This document shows positions 7,233 to 16,134 of a stretch of 64,000 bases of DNA, in pieces. The stretch is taken from assembly GCF_025643595.1 (NCBI RefSeq), contig NZ_CP102826.1, positions 6,448,001 to 6,512,000 of the forward strand, read 5' to 3'. The stretch is from Saccharopolyspora rosea. GTDB lineage: Bacteria; Actinomycetota; Actinomycetes; Mycobacteriales; Pseudonocardiaceae. The number at the start of each line of letters is the position of its first letter. Position 1 is the first letter of the stretch. The notes below the pieces were generated by a model that was not told the DNA's origin, did no database searches, and worked only from the letters and a program-made list of their open reading frames with translations. Position numbers and translations under genes: made by a program.

Positions 7233-7916
7233 ATGCCCGAACGACCGATTGCCCTGGTCACCGGTGCCTCACGAGGCATCGGTGCCGCCGTCGCCCGCTC
7301 CCTGTCCGACACGCACGACCTGCTGTTGGGCGGACGCGACGAGCAAGCCCTGCGCCCCCTCGTCGACGAACTGCCCGGCGCGCGCCCCTGGCCGGTGGAG
7401 CTCACCGACCACGACGCCGTCGCGGCCGCCGTCGCCGACATCTCCCGGCTGGACGTGCTGGTGCACAGCGCCGGGCTCGTCGAACTCGGCACCGTGGCCG
7501 AGGCGTCCCCCGAGTCGTGGCGGCGCACCTTCGAGGTGAACCTGTTCGCGGTCACCGAACTGACCCGGCTGCTGCTGCCCGCGCTGCGCGCGTCGCGGGG
7601 GCACGTGGTGCTGGTCAACTCCGGCGCCGGGCTGTCCGCCAAGCCGAACTGGGGTTCCTACGCGGCCAGCAAGTTCGCGCTGCGCGCGTTCGCCGACGTG
7701 CTGCGCGCCGAGGAGTCGGCCAACGGCGTGCGCGTGACCTCGGTGTTCCCCGGCCGCACCGCCACCGACATGCAGCGCGACGTCCGCGAGCAGGAGGGCG
7801 GTTCCTTCGACGCGGACCGCTACCTGCGGCCCGAGTCGGTGGCCGGACCGATCGTCTCGGCCGTGCGCGCCGGTGCCGACGCGCACCTGACCGAGATCGT
7901 CATCCGCCCCTCCTGA
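7233..7916 (+). CDS. Short-chain dehydrogenase/reductase
   Basis: 227 residues, a classical SDR. TGASRGIG near the N-terminus is the Rossmann cofactor loop; the catalytic Ser lies in LVNSGAG and the Tyr-Lys pair in SYAASKFA. The Arg after TGAS and the short length suggest NADP(H). ATG at 7233 is preferred over GTG at 7224 because a -10-like hexamer occupies 7220-7225. The stop codon directly abuts the stop of the converging amidohydrolase (TGATCA at 7914-7919). The substrate is unknown. Its divergent arrangement with an organic-acid transporter suggests a role in using the imported compound. Confidence 0.83.
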   Translation: MPERPIALVTGASRGIGAAVARSLSDTHDLLLGGRDEQALRPLVDELPGARPWPVELTDHDAVAAAVADISRLDVLVHSAGLVELGTVAEASPESWRRTFEVNLFAVTELTRLLLPALRASRGHVVLVNSGAGLSAKPNWGSYAASKFALRAFADVLRAEESANGVRVTSVFPGRTATDMQRDVREQEGGSFDADRYLRPESVAGPIVSAVRAGADAHLTEIVIRPS

Positions 7917-9257
7917 TCAGCCCCGGACGTGCCGGGCGGCGGTGCGCGCCGCCGCCTGCACGTCCCGCCGGTCCACCCGGGTGGGTTCGCGGTCGCGCAG
8001 CACCTGCTCGCCCGCGACCCACACGTCCCGCACGCAGCGCGAACCGGCCGCCCACACCACGTTGGCCAGCACCTGGTCGTCCGGGGCCTCCAGGCCGGTC
8101 GCGAACGCCGGGTTGTCGACGCTGAGGTGCACGACGTCCGCCCAGCGACCCGGTTCGAGCGCCCCGATGTCGTCGCGGTGCAGCGCGTCGGCGCCGCCGC
8201 GGGTGGCGGCCAGCAGCGCCGCGGACGCGCTGAGCGCGGTGGCGTCCCCGGTGCTCAGGCGGGCGAGCAGGCCCGCCAGCTGGACCTCCTCCCACAGGTC
8301 CAGGTCGTCGTTGCTGGACGGCCCGTCGGTGCCGAGCCCGACCGGGACGCCCGCGGCGAGCAGGTCCACCAGCCGCGCCGTGCCGGACGCGAGCTTGGCG
8401 TTGGAACCCGGGCAGTGCGCGACGCCCACCCGGTGGCGCGCGAACAGTTCGATGTCCTCGTCGGACAGGTGCACGCCGTGCGCGGCGAGCACCCGGCCGT
8501 CCAGCACGCCGAGCTTCTCCAGCAGCGCGGGCACCGATCCGAACTGCTCGCGCTGCTCGGCGTCCTCGGTCGCGGTCTCGGCGACGTGCGTGTGCACCAG
8601 GGCGCCGCGCTGCTGCGCGGCGTCGCCGATCGCCGCCAGCGCCTCCGGCGGCAGCGTGTACGCCGAGTGCGGCCCGTAGGCCAGCTCGACCCGTTCCGCC
8701 GGACCGAACCGCAGGCCGTCGGCGTCGATCCACCGGTTGATCCCGTCGACCATGCCCTGCCAGCCGCCCAGACCGCTCAGGGCCGGGGTGTCGATCACCG
8801 CCGACGCCAGCACCACCCGCGAGCCGACCGCCAGGGCGCCCTCCACGACCGACCCGCCGGTGAAGTACATCTCGGCGCTGGTCGTCACCCCGGCCCGCAG
8901 CATCTCGACGCACCCCAGCTCCATCCCGGCGCGCACGTCCCCGGGGCGCAGCCGGGACTCGGCGGGCCAGATGACCTCGCGCAACCAGCGCAACAGCGGC
9001 AGGTCGCCGCCCATGCCCCGCAGCAACGTCATGGGGCTGTGCGCGTGCGCGTTGACCAGCCCGGGGAGCAGGATGCCGCTGCACTCGCGCACGGTCGCGT
9101 CCCGCGGCCGCTCAGGTGCCCCGGCGCGCGGCCCGCAGTAGACGACGCGCCCCGCCTCGTCGACGTCCAGCACGGCGTCGCGGACCACCGAGCAGGACGG
9201 GTCGCAGGGCAGGGCCATCGGCGCGTGCAGGCGAAGTGCGATCGGCATGCCCCGCAT
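7917..9257 (-). CDS. Amidohydrolase, MTA/SAH deaminase-like (TatD/atrazine chlorohydrolase family)
   Basis: 446 residues of the metal-dependent amidohydrolase superfamily. NAHAHSPMTLLRG carries the HxH metal pair, HTHVAET and LAAHGVHLS supply the next two His, and LGTDGPSSNDDLD the conserved Asp. This set and the ring-substituent hydrolase pattern match 5'-methylthioadenosine/S-adenosylhomocysteine deaminases and related purine-nucleoside deaminases. Nucleoside salvage in the cytoplasm is the likely role. ATG at 9257 is used; an in-frame ATG at 9248 is equally possible because neither has a clear Shine-Dalgarno. The function within the superfamily is uncertain, since guanine deaminase and chlorohydrolase relatives share these motifs. 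Confidence 0.8.
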   Translation of the reverse strand: MRGMPIALRLHAPMALPCDPSCSVVRDAVLDVDEAGRVVYCGPRAGAPERPRDATVRECSGILLPGLVNAHAHSPMTLLRGMGGDLPLLRWLREVIWPAESRLRPGDVRAGMELGCVEMLRAGVTTSAEMYFTGGSVVEGALAVGSRVVLASAVIDTPALSGLGGWQGMVDGINRWIDADGLRFGPAERVELAYGPHSAYTLPPEALAAIGDAAQQRGALVHTHVAETATEDAEQREQFGSVPALLEKLGVLDGRVLAAHGVHLSDEDIELFARHRVGVAHCPGSNAKLASGTARLVDLLAAGVPVGLGTDGPSSNDDLDLWEEVQLAGLLARLSTGDATALSASAALLAATRGGADALHRDDIGALEPGRWADVVHLSVDNPAFATGLEAPDDQVLANVVWAAGSRCVRDVWVAGEQVLRDREPTRVDRRDVQAAARTAARHVRG

Positions 9258-9312
9258 TGTGCCGCACCGCCAAAGCCCGTCTCCGGGCTCTTTCCGCGCA
9301 GCGCCGGGAGGG

Positions 9313-9420
9313 TCAGGCGGAGCCCCACGCGCTCGCGGCCTGGAACATGATCGCGCCTGCGACGACCGCGAGGCCGAGCAGCACGACGAGGAGGACGAGG
9401 TCCTGCGTTCGCTGAGCCAT
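9313..9420 (-). CDS. Small single-span membrane protein (35 aa)
   Basis: ATG at 9420 to TGA at 9313 encodes a 35-residue peptide beginning MAQRTQDLVLLVVLLGLAVV. Charged residues come first, then one hydrophobic helix and a short tail. Coding is supported by the membrane-helix pattern and by its position in a gap otherwise free of genes. The Shine-Dalgarno (GGTGG) is weak. No family recognised. Confidence 0.4.
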   Translation of the reverse strand: MAQRTQDLVLLVVLLGLAVVAGAIMFQAASAWGSA

Positions 9421-9493
9421 GCCACCAGCATCACGCCGCGGGAGCCGCCGCGCCTCGGCTGGAAGGCCCGCGGACCTCGGTCGATCGGTCGGT

Positions 9494-10156
9494 TCAGCTG
9501 CCGTCCATCAGGCCGCTGCGCCACGCCCACGCCGCGGTCTCGACCCGGTTCCGCGCGCCGATCTTGGACTGCGCGGACGCCAGGTGCGTCTTGACCGTGG
9601 ACAGCGACATGTACAGCTCCTGACCGATCTCGCCGTTGGTCAGGCCGCGCGCGGTCGCGCGGACGACGTCGAGCTCGCGTTCGGTCAGCCCCTGCGAGAC
9701 GGGGTGCGGCGCGCGCCGCGGCGCCTGCTGCGGCTGCGAGAAGTGCTGGAGGAGCCGGACGGTGATCTGCGGCGAGACCATCGCGTCGCCGCGCACCGCG
9801 GCGTGCACGGCCTCGATCAGCAGCGCCGGTCCGGCGTCCTTGAGCAGGAAGCCGCTCGCCCCGCTGCGCAGCGCCCGCTCCACGTACTCGTCCAGGTCGA
9901 ACGTGGTGACCACGACGACCTTGATCGGGTCGGCGACACCGGGACCGGCCAGCTGCTCGGTCGCCTCCAGGCCGTCCAACCCGGGCATGCGGATGTCCAT
10001 CAGGCACACATCAGGGCGCTTCTCGCGGGCGACCCGGACGGCGTCCACGCCGTTGGCGACGTCGGCGACGACCTCGATGTCGTCCTGCGACTCCAGGATC
10101 ATCCGGAATCCGGCACGCACCATGTCCTGGTCGTCGGCGATCAGCACCCGGATCAT
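9494..10156 (-). CDS. NarL/FixJ-family response regulator
   Basis: 220 residues. The receiver domain starts IRVLIADDQDMVRAG with the acidic pair, the phospho-acceptor Asp is in CLMDIRMPG, and the switch Thr and Lys follow in VVVTTFD and FLLKDAG. The C-terminal LuxR-type HTH begins LTERELDVVRATARGL. ATG at 10156 has GAGGAG 5 nt upstream. The gene is 22 nt downstream of its cognate kinase. The divergent MacB/FtsX-type ABC exporter 2 kb away is its likely target, by analogy with similar clusters; that is inference. Confidence 0.92.
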   Translation of the reverse strand: MIRVLIADDQDMVRAGFRMILESQDDIEVVADVANGVDAVRVAREKRPDVCLMDIRMPGLDGLEATEQLAGPGVADPIKVVVVTTFDLDEYVERALRSGASGFLLKDAGPALLIEAVHAAVRGDAMVSPQITVRLLQHFSQPQQAPRRAPHPVSQGLTERELDVVRATARGLTNGEIGQELYMSLSTVKTHLASAQSKIGARNRVETAAWAWRSGLMDGS

Positions 10157-10178
10157 CGCGGCTCCTCGGTCTCGGGGA

Positions 10179-11957
10179 TCAGGGGCGGTCGGGGGTGTCA
10201 GCACCCGAGGGGCGGTCCAGCGGCAGTTCCGCCTCGACGCGCCAGCCGATGTGCTCGCCCGGACCGGCGTGGAGCCGGCCGCCGAGCAGCTCCACCCGCT
10301 CCCGCATGCCGACCAGACCGTATCCTCCCGACCCGCCCACGGGTTGGGCGCGGACCCCGGTGCCGTCGTCGGAGACCGAGATCCGCAGCCAGGAGTCCGC
10401 GGACCGCACGTCCACCTGGACCCGGGTGGCGTCCAGGGCGTGCTTCTCCGCGTTGGTCAGCGACTCCTGCACCAGGCGCAGGACCGACCGGGCCACCTCC
10501 GGCGGCACCGGGTGGTCGATCGCCGCGTCCAGCTCCACCCGCGGCCGGTCGTCGTGACCGGCCGCGTCGACCAGCGCCCGCAGGTCGGAGGTCAGGTCCG
10601 TGGTGGCCTGCTCGGTGGCCTCCGACGCCCCGGCCGGTTCGCTGCCGCGCATGCTGGCGACCAGTCGGCGCATCGCGGTCAGCGCCTCGGTGCCGCTGTC
10701 GGCGATGCGCGCCAACGAGTCCGAGGCCGCCTGCGGGTTGCGCTCCGCGACCAGCTGGGCGGCCTGGGCCTGCACCACGATCCCCGTGACGTGGTGGGCC
10801 ACCACGTCGTGCAGTTCCCGGGCGAGCGCCATCCGCTCGGCCTGCTGGGCCTGGTCCACGGCGACCTGCACGGTCCTGGCCCGCTCCCGGTCCCGGGCGC
10901 GGAAGTACACCCCCGTGCCCACCGAGATGACCAGCAACAGCGCGCCCACGAACAGGCTCTCGGCGAGCTGCTTGGCGGGGGAGTGCCCGGGGGTCAGGAC
11001 CATCACGAACACGGCCGCCGCGCCGAGCGCACCGACCGCCGCGCCCGCGCCCCGCGGCGGGGCGAAGCGGGACGCGTACGCCACGAGCACCATGGCCGCC
11101 GTGATGCAGCTGGCCGGGATCCCGCCCAGCAGCGCCGCGGACGCGCCGAACCCCAGCAGCCGCATCACCGGAGCGGCGAGCGCCAGCGCCAGCGCGGCCA
11201 GCATCGACGTCTCGACCGGCCGCCGCGGCGCGAACACCGCCATCGTCGACATCACCAGACCGCACAGCAGGACGATGCCGACCGCGGCGACGTTCGGCCT
11301 GCCCGACACGGCGTCGAGGAACAGCAGCATGCTCTGCGCCGCGATCACCGGCCACTGGCGGCGGACCAACGCGCGCAGCGGCGAGTCCGGCGCCGGAGCC
11401 AGCACCGGGCCCTGGCGCATGTACAGGCCGGAGCCGATGGCGAGCACCAGTTGCAGGAAGCCGAAGCCGAGGCTGGTCTCCTCGGACACGGAGGTCGAGA
11501 TCGTCGACCGGATCGCCATCGTGCCCAGGCAGACGGCCACCAGCAGCGCGGTGACCGGTACCGCGCGGCGCGGCGAGCGCGCCCGGAACAGGTAGGCGAC
11601 CAGCAGCAGGCCGGCCAGGTTCTCGGTCGGCAGCACGGCCACCAGGCCGACCGAGTACACCCGGGTGTGCGCCCACTTCGTCAGGACCGCGCTGCCGGCG
11701 AGGACGACCGCGGCTGCCAGCCCGGCCCGGACCGGGTGCCGCCTGCCGAGCAGTGCCAGCACGGCGAGCAGCACCGCGCCGGGGAACGCGAACACCCCGT
11801 GCGGCAGATCCGTCAGCATCAGCCCGTCGAAAGCCAGGGCCACGCCGAGGAGCAGGGCGAACATCCACTGCTCGGACAGCAGCGAACCGGCCCGCCGCCA
11901 CCACCGGGCGCGCTCGGAAAGGCTCGTCGGCGCGGTGATCTCCGCCGTATCGGACAC
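10179..11957 (-). CDS. Sensor histidine kinase, HisKA_3 (NarL-partner) type
   Basis: 592 residues. Up to 10 hydrophobic segments fill the first two thirds with no large extracellular loop, so the signal may be sensed in the membrane. ALARELHDVVAHHVTGIVV is the HisKA_3 phospho-acceptor box. The HATPase domain follows, with ESLTNAEKHA (N box) and SDDGTGV plus GGYGLVGMRERV (G boxes). GTG at 11957 is preceded at 7 nt by TACCGT, so the transcript may be leaderless. It forms an operon with the response regulator and is divergent from the ABC exporter. Confidence 0.9.
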   Translation of the reverse strand: MSDTAEITAPTSLSERARWWRRAGSLLSEQWMFALLLGVALAFDGLMLTDLPHGVFAFPGAVLLAVLALLGRRHPVRAGLAAAVVLAGSAVLTKWAHTRVYSVGLVAVLPTENLAGLLLVAYLFRARSPRRAVPVTALLVAVCLGTMAIRSTISTSVSEETSLGFGFLQLVLAIGSGLYMRQGPVLAPAPDSPLRALVRRQWPVIAAQSMLLFLDAVSGRPNVAAVGIVLLCGLVMSTMAVFAPRRPVETSMLAALALALAAPVMRLLGFGASAALLGGIPASCITAAMVLVAYASRFAPPRGAGAAVGALGAAAVFVMVLTPGHSPAKQLAESLFVGALLLVISVGTGVYFRARDRERARTVQVAVDQAQQAERMALARELHDVVAHHVTGIVVQAQAAQLVAERNPQAASDSLARIADSGTEALTAMRRLVASMRGSEPAGASEATEQATTDLTSDLRALVDAAGHDDRPRVELDAAIDHPVPPEVARSVLRLVQESLTNAEKHALDATRVQVDVRSADSWLRISVSDDGTGVRAQPVGGSGGYGLVGMRERVELLGGRLHAGPGEHIGWRVEAELPLDRPSGADTPDRP

Positions 11958-12129
11958 CTCGACGACGGTAGTGCGTGCCCGCGGCCACCCGCCCTTGGCC
12001 GAACGGTCGGAATCGGCTGGCCGATCGGACGACCCGCTGATCTCGACCGACGACCCGCGGGCCGATCCGCGTCGGCACCCCGCCGAGAAGGCTCGAACCC
12101 GACCTTTCGAACGAACAGGAGGATCGGCA

Positions 12130-12840
12130 GTGTCGTTTCCCCACGCGGGCCACCCGAGACCCCGCGGTCCCTTCCTCGTCGGCCGGGGCCTGGTCCGGAA
12201 CTACGGCCGGCACCGCGCGCTGGCCGGGGTGGACGTGACCATCCACGCTGGCGAGGTGGTGGCCATCGCCGGGCCGTCCGGCTCCGGCAAGACCACGCTG
12301 CTGCACGTGCTCGCGGGCATCCTGCGGCCGGACGGCGGCGAGGTGGTGCTGGACGGGCACCGCATCGACCGCCTCGGCGAGGCCAAGCGCAGCGAGCTCC
12401 GCCGCCGCGAGTTCGGGTTCGTCTTCCAGCACGGCATGCTCGTCGGCGAGCTGACCGCGGTCGAGAACACCGCGCTCCCGCTGCTGCTCGCCGGAGCCGA
12501 CCGCGCGCGGGCGACCGCCGAGGCGCGCCAGTGGCTGGACCGGCTGGGCCTGGCGGGCCTGGAGAAGCGCCTGCCCGGCGAGCTGTCCGGCGGCCAGGCG
12601 CAGCGCGTCGCCATCGCCCGCGCACTCGCGCACCGGCCGAAGGTGATCTTCGCCGACGAGCCGACGGGCGCGCTGGACACCCGCACCGGGCAGGCGACCA
12701 CCGACGCGTTGCTCCAGGCCGCCGCCGCGACCGGAGCCGCCGTGGTCATCGTGACCCACGACCGCGACCTGGCCGCCCGCGCCGGGCGGATCGTGGAGAT
12801 CCGCGACGGGCAGGTCAGCGACCGGGCGGTGGTGGGATGA
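12130..12840 (+). CDS. ABC transporter ATPase, MacB/LolD type
   Basis: 236 residues. Walker A GPSGSGKTT, signature LSGGQAQR, Walker B KVIFADEPTGALD and the H-loop VTHDRD are all intact. The P-T-G-A-L-D block is typical of MacB/LolD/FtsE ATPases that work with FtsX-type permeases. GTG at 12130 is chosen for the Shine-Dalgarno AGGAGG 8 nt upstream. It overlaps the permease start by 4 nt (ATGA), so the two subunits are coupled. Exporters of this class extrude peptides or lipoproteins or confer antimicrobial-peptide resistance. The divergent two-component system is the likely controller. Confidence 0.92.
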   Translation: MSFPHAGHPRPRGPFLVGRGLVRNYGRHRALAGVDVTIHAGEVVAIAGPSGSGKTTLLHVLAGILRPDGGEVVLDGHRIDRLGEAKRSELRRREFGFVFQHGMLVGELTAVENTALPLLLAGADRARATAEARQWLDRLGLAGLEKRLPGELSGGQAQRVAIARALAHRPKVIFADEPTGALDTRTGQATTDALLQAAAATGAAVVIVTHDRDLAARAGRIVEIRDGQVSDRAVVG

Positions 12841-15044
12841 ACCCCGTCCGCCTCGCCCTGCGGGCCCTGCGGGTCGACCCGCGGACCCGGTACTCGGCGC
12901 TGCTCACCGCGACCGGCGTCGCGGTCGCCACCGCCCTGGTGCTGTTCCTGGCCGCCCTGCCGCACGCCACGCAGGCGCGGCTGGACCGGGCGGGCTGGCA
13001 GCGCACCGCCGGGACCTCGGCCACCGACTTCGTGGTCGCCACCGAGGACGACGTCGACGACCGGCAGATCGTGCGGCTGGACGTCTCCGGGCACCCGACC
13101 CCGCCACCGGGCGGCCCGCAACGGCTGCCCGCGCCGGGGCAGGTGCTGCTGTCCCCGCAGCTGGCGGACCTGGTCCGGGACAGGCCGGACGACCAGCTGG
13201 CGGACCGGTTCCCCGGCTCGGTCGTCGGTGTGCTGGAACCCGGTTCGCTGAAGTACCCGGAGCAGCTGGTCGCGGTCGTCGGGCACGCGCCGGGCACCCT
13301 CCAGCGGTCGGCGGACAGCGGCGGCAGCCCGGCGGTGGGCAGCTCGGACCAGATGCTCGACCTGCTGGCGGGCGTGGGCATCGTGCTGCTGTCGGTGCCG
13401 AGCCTGGTGCTGGTCGCCTCGGCCTCCCGGCTGACCGCCGCCCGCCGGGAACGCCGCCTGGCCGCGCTGCGGTTGGCGGGTGCGACGCCCGCCCAGGTGG
13501 TGTGGGCGGTCGCGGCGGAGACCGCGGTGGCCGCGGTGTCCGGAACCCTGGCCGGGCTGCTGCTGAGCTGGCCGCTGCGCTACCTCGGCACGAACGTGCC
13601 GTGGGGCGGCGGAACCTGGCTGCCGTCGGACTTCGCGCCCCCGGTCGGGACCGTCCTCACGACCGCGGTCGGCGTTCCGCTGCTGGTGGTCGGCGCGGCG
13701 GTGCTCGCGCTGCGCCGCGTGGTGCGGACCCCGGTCGGGGCGGCCATGCAGCACACCCGGAAGAAGCCCACCGCGTGGCGGCTGCTGGCGCTGGCCGTCG
13801 TCGCGCTGTTCTTCGCGTTCGGCCTGGCGCAGGCCGAGAAGTCCGGCGGCACCGAAGTGCTGTTGGCGGGGCTGGCCGCGATCGTGCTCGCGGCGTCCGT
13901 GGTGGGCCCGTGGGTGACCGGAGCGCTGGGCCGGTTGTTCACCCGGCTGTGGCGCCGACCGGCGCTGCTGCTGGCGGGACGGCGGCTGTGCAGCGACCCC
14001 AAGGCCGCGTACCGCTCGGTGTCCGGGGTGGTGCTCGCGGTCTTCGCCGGGACGCTGGCGCTGACGCTGCTGCCGAGCTTCGAGTCGATGACCGGCGGCG
14101 GCCGGTCCTACGTCGACTCCGCGATGTACGTGGACGTCGAGGCGGCGCAGGCCGACTCCGCGAAGCAGCGGATCGCCGACGAACTCGCCCGCGTCGGCGT
14201 TCCCGCCCCGGTCGTCCGGATCGACGACGTGCGGTTGAGCACCCCGGACGGCGCGGACGTGCCCGCGATGGCGATCAGCTGCCGGGACGCGGCCGCGGTG
14301 ACCCGGCTGGCGGTCGGGTCGTGCGCCGGGCCGCCCGGCGTGCTCGTCGACCCCGGCGAGGACGTGCCGACGTCGGGTCTGGCCGTGCAGAGCTCCTTCG
14401 GACGGGAGGCGAAGGCGACCCCGCTGCCCCCGGGAGTCCCGGTGCGCCGCCTGCCGCCGCAGCCGGCCGGCGTGCGGGACCGCGTGCTGATCGACCCCGC
14501 GCTGGTGCCGCGGGTCGACGGGGACGCGACGACGACGCTGGTGGTGGCCCCGAGCGGCGCCGACCGGGAGCAGGTGCGCACCGCGTTGGTGCGGGCGGTT
14601 CCCGGCTCCGAGGTCCGAAGCCGGGAGATCATGCTCCACGAGCAGCGGACGACCCTGTCCGACCTGCGGCGGATCACCGCGATCGGGCTGTCCCTGGCGA
14701 CGCTGCTCGCCGGTTGCAGCGCCGCGATCACGGCGGCGTCCTCGGTCATCGACCGGCGCCGCACCTTCAGCGCGCTGATCGCGGCCGGAACGCCCCTGCC
14801 GGTGCTCGGACGCGCCCTGCGCACCGAGGCGGCGCTGCCCGCGCTGGTGGCGACCCTCGGCGCCGGAGCGGGCGGGATCGCCGTCGGGCTGGGCCTGCTG
14901 ACGCTGTTCGACGGCGCGCCGCAGGTGTTCACCCCGTGGCTGCTGACGCCGGTCGTGGTCGGCGTCGTGGTCTCGGTGCTGGCGGCGTCGTCGTCCGGGC
15001 CGATGCTGCGCCGGGTCAGCGCCGAACCGGTCTCCGACGAATGA
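12837..15044 (+). CDS. FtsX-like ABC transporter permease
   Basis: 735 residues. One N-terminal membrane helix (about 20-40), an extracytoplasmic region, then two FtsX-type three-helix blocks, the first starting LLSVPSLVLVASASRL and the last near the C-terminus. A long extracytoplasmic domain lies between them. The duplicated layout resembles the permeases of MacB/BceB-type exporters with two FtsX domains fused in one chain, so a homodimer is not required. ATG at 12837 overlaps the ATPase stop. A perfect 14-bp hairpin follows the stop at 15044. The cargo is unknown. Confidence 0.88.
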   Translation: MNPVRLALRALRVDPRTRYSALLTATGVAVATALVLFLAALPHATQARLDRAGWQRTAGTSATDFVVATEDDVDDRQIVRLDVSGHPTPPPGGPQRLPAPGQVLLSPQLADLVRDRPDDQLADRFPGSVVGVLEPGSLKYPEQLVAVVGHAPGTLQRSADSGGSPAVGSSDQMLDLLAGVGIVLLSVPSLVLVASASRLTAARRERRLAALRLAGATPAQVVWAVAAETAVAAVSGTLAGLLLSWPLRYLGTNVPWGGGTWLPSDFAPPVGTVLTTAVGVPLLVVGAAVLALRRVVRTPVGAAMQHTRKKPTAWRLLALAVVALFFAFGLAQAEKSGGTEVLLAGLAAIVLAASVVGPWVTGALGRLFTRLWRRPALLLAGRRLCSDPKAAYRSVSGVVLAVFAGTLALTLLPSFESMTGGGRSYVDSAMYVDVEAAQADSAKQRIADELARVGVPAPVVRIDDVRLSTPDGADVPAMAISCRDAAAVTRLAVGSCAGPPGVLVDPGEDVPTSGLAVQSSFGREAKATPLPPGVPVRRLPPQPAGVRDRVLIDPALVPRVDGDATTTLVVAPSGADREQVRTALVRAVPGSEVRSREIMLHEQRTTLSDLRRITAIGLSLATLLAGCSAAITAASSVIDRRRTFSALIAAGTPLPVLGRALRTEAALPALVATLGAGAGGIAVGLGLLTLFDGAPQVFTPWLLTPVVVGVVVSVLAASSSGPMLRRVSAEPVSDE

Positions 15045-15048
15045 ACCC

Positions 15049-15090
15049 GGGTGGCCGTCCGGTCCGCGGAAACCATCCGGACGGCCACCC
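15049..15090 (+). terminator. Hairpin terminator of the ABC exporter operon
   Basis: Perfect 14-bp arms GGGTGGCCGTCCGG (15049-15062) and CCGGACGGCCACCC (15077-15090) with a 14-nt loop. It lies 4 nt after the permease stop and lacks a T-run. Confidence 0.75.
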
Positions 15091-15181
15091 GCCGATGACC
15101 ACTTGGCCGATCCGCGGACGACGTGCCGCGGGCGACGCTGTGGAGCAAGACGAGGAAACGTACCGGGGGAGGTACTCACCG

Positions 15182-15352
15182 ATGTTCGTAGGAACGCTCA
15201 CCACCGCGGGAACCGTCCTGGCGATGATCGTGCTCTGCATGATGGCGGTCAGCTCGATTCTGCCGGACCTCGTGGACGACGCGTCCACCCGCCACCGGGC
15301 CAGCGGCGACCGGGCAACGTTCCCAAAGCGCGTCGCGTGGCGCAGCCGGTAG
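15182..15352 (+). CDS. Small single-span membrane protein (56 aa)
   Basis: ATG at 15182 has a strong Shine-Dalgarno GGGGGAGG at 9 nt. The 56-residue product begins MFVGTLTTAGTVLAMIVLCM: one hydrophobic helix followed by a basic tail (KRVAWRSR). It lies between the ABC exporter terminator and the converging trmB gene. It could be an accessory of the exporter, but nothing in the sequence shows it. No family recognised. Confidence 0.6.
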   Translation: MFVGTLTTAGTVLAMIVLCMMAVSSILPDLVDDASTRHRASGDRATFPKRVAWRSR

Positions 15353-15368
15353 GGGCCGAGGCCCCGGA

Positions 15369-16082
15369 TCAGACGCGCTCGAAGATGAGGTCGTGCACCA
15401 CCCGGCCCTCGTCGTGGGCCCGGTTCTCGAACTTGGTGACCGGCCGCCACTCGGGACGCGGCGCCCAGCCGCCCGGCGCGTCGGCGAACCGGTTGCGCAG
15501 CGCCGGTTCGGCCGTGCAGACCTCCATCATCTGCTCGGCGTAGTTCTCCCAGTCGGTCGCCAGGTGCAGCACACCGCCCGGCCGGAGCCGGGAGGCGATC
15601 AGTTCCACCGAGGCCGTCTGCACCAACCGGCGCTTGTGGTGGCGCTTCTTCGGCCACGGGTCGGGGAAGTAGATCCGCACCTCGGACAGCGAAGCCGACT
15701 CGACGTGCTCGCGCAGCAGCACGATCGCGTCGCCGCGCAGCAGCCGCAGGTTCGTCACGCCGAGGTGCTCCGCGCGGAGCATCAGCTGGGCCAGGCCCGG
15801 CTTGTAGACCTCGACGGCCAGGTAGTTGACGTCGGGCTGGGCCGCCGCCAGCTGCGCGGTCGTCTCGCCCATCCCGGACCCGATTTCGAGCACCACAGGC
15901 GCGGTCCGGCCGAACCAGCTCGTCGTGTCGAGCGGCCCCTCGGGCAGCTCGGTCACCTCGGATCCGAGTTCCGACCAGTGCCGGTCCCACGCCTTCTGCT
16001 GGCCCACTGTCATGCGCTCGCCGCGCTGGACGTAGCTGACGACCGTACGGCGGAACGGAACCTGCTGGTCAGGAGCACTCAC
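15369..16082 (-). CDS. trmB: tRNA (guanine-N7)-methyltransferase
   Basis: 237 residues. VVLEIGSGMGETT is the SAM-binding motif I, and YFPDPWPKKRHHKRR is the diagnostic TrmB block containing the catalytic Asp and tRNA-binding basic residues. TDWENYAEQM and the C-terminal TKFENRAHDEGRVV complete the family pattern. The enzyme makes m7G46 in the variable loop of tRNAs. GTG at 16082 is used: a GATACT hexamer 8 nt upstream suggests a leaderless message. An in-frame ATG at 16100 is the alternative. Confidence 0.94.
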   Translation of the reverse strand: MSAPDQQVPFRRTVVSYVQRGERMTVGQQKAWDRHWSELGSEVTELPEGPLDTTSWFGRTAPVVLEIGSGMGETTAQLAAAQPDVNYLAVEVYKPGLAQLMLRAEHLGVTNLRLLRGDAIVLLREHVESASLSEVRIYFPDPWPKKRHHKRRLVQTASVELIASRLRPGGVLHLATDWENYAEQMMEVCTAEPALRNRFADAPGGWAPRPEWRPVTKFENRAHDEGRVVHDLIFERV

Positions 16083-16134
16083 GGGAACCCAGTATCGCAA
16101 ACCCGGCGGGGCAGCCGACCCGCCGGGAGCCGGG

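Noticed and set aside
15352-15365. GGGGC-CGAG-GCCCC hairpin between the 56-aa gene and trmB.
   Set aside because: A 5-bp stem is too weak to call a terminator, although convergent genes meet here.
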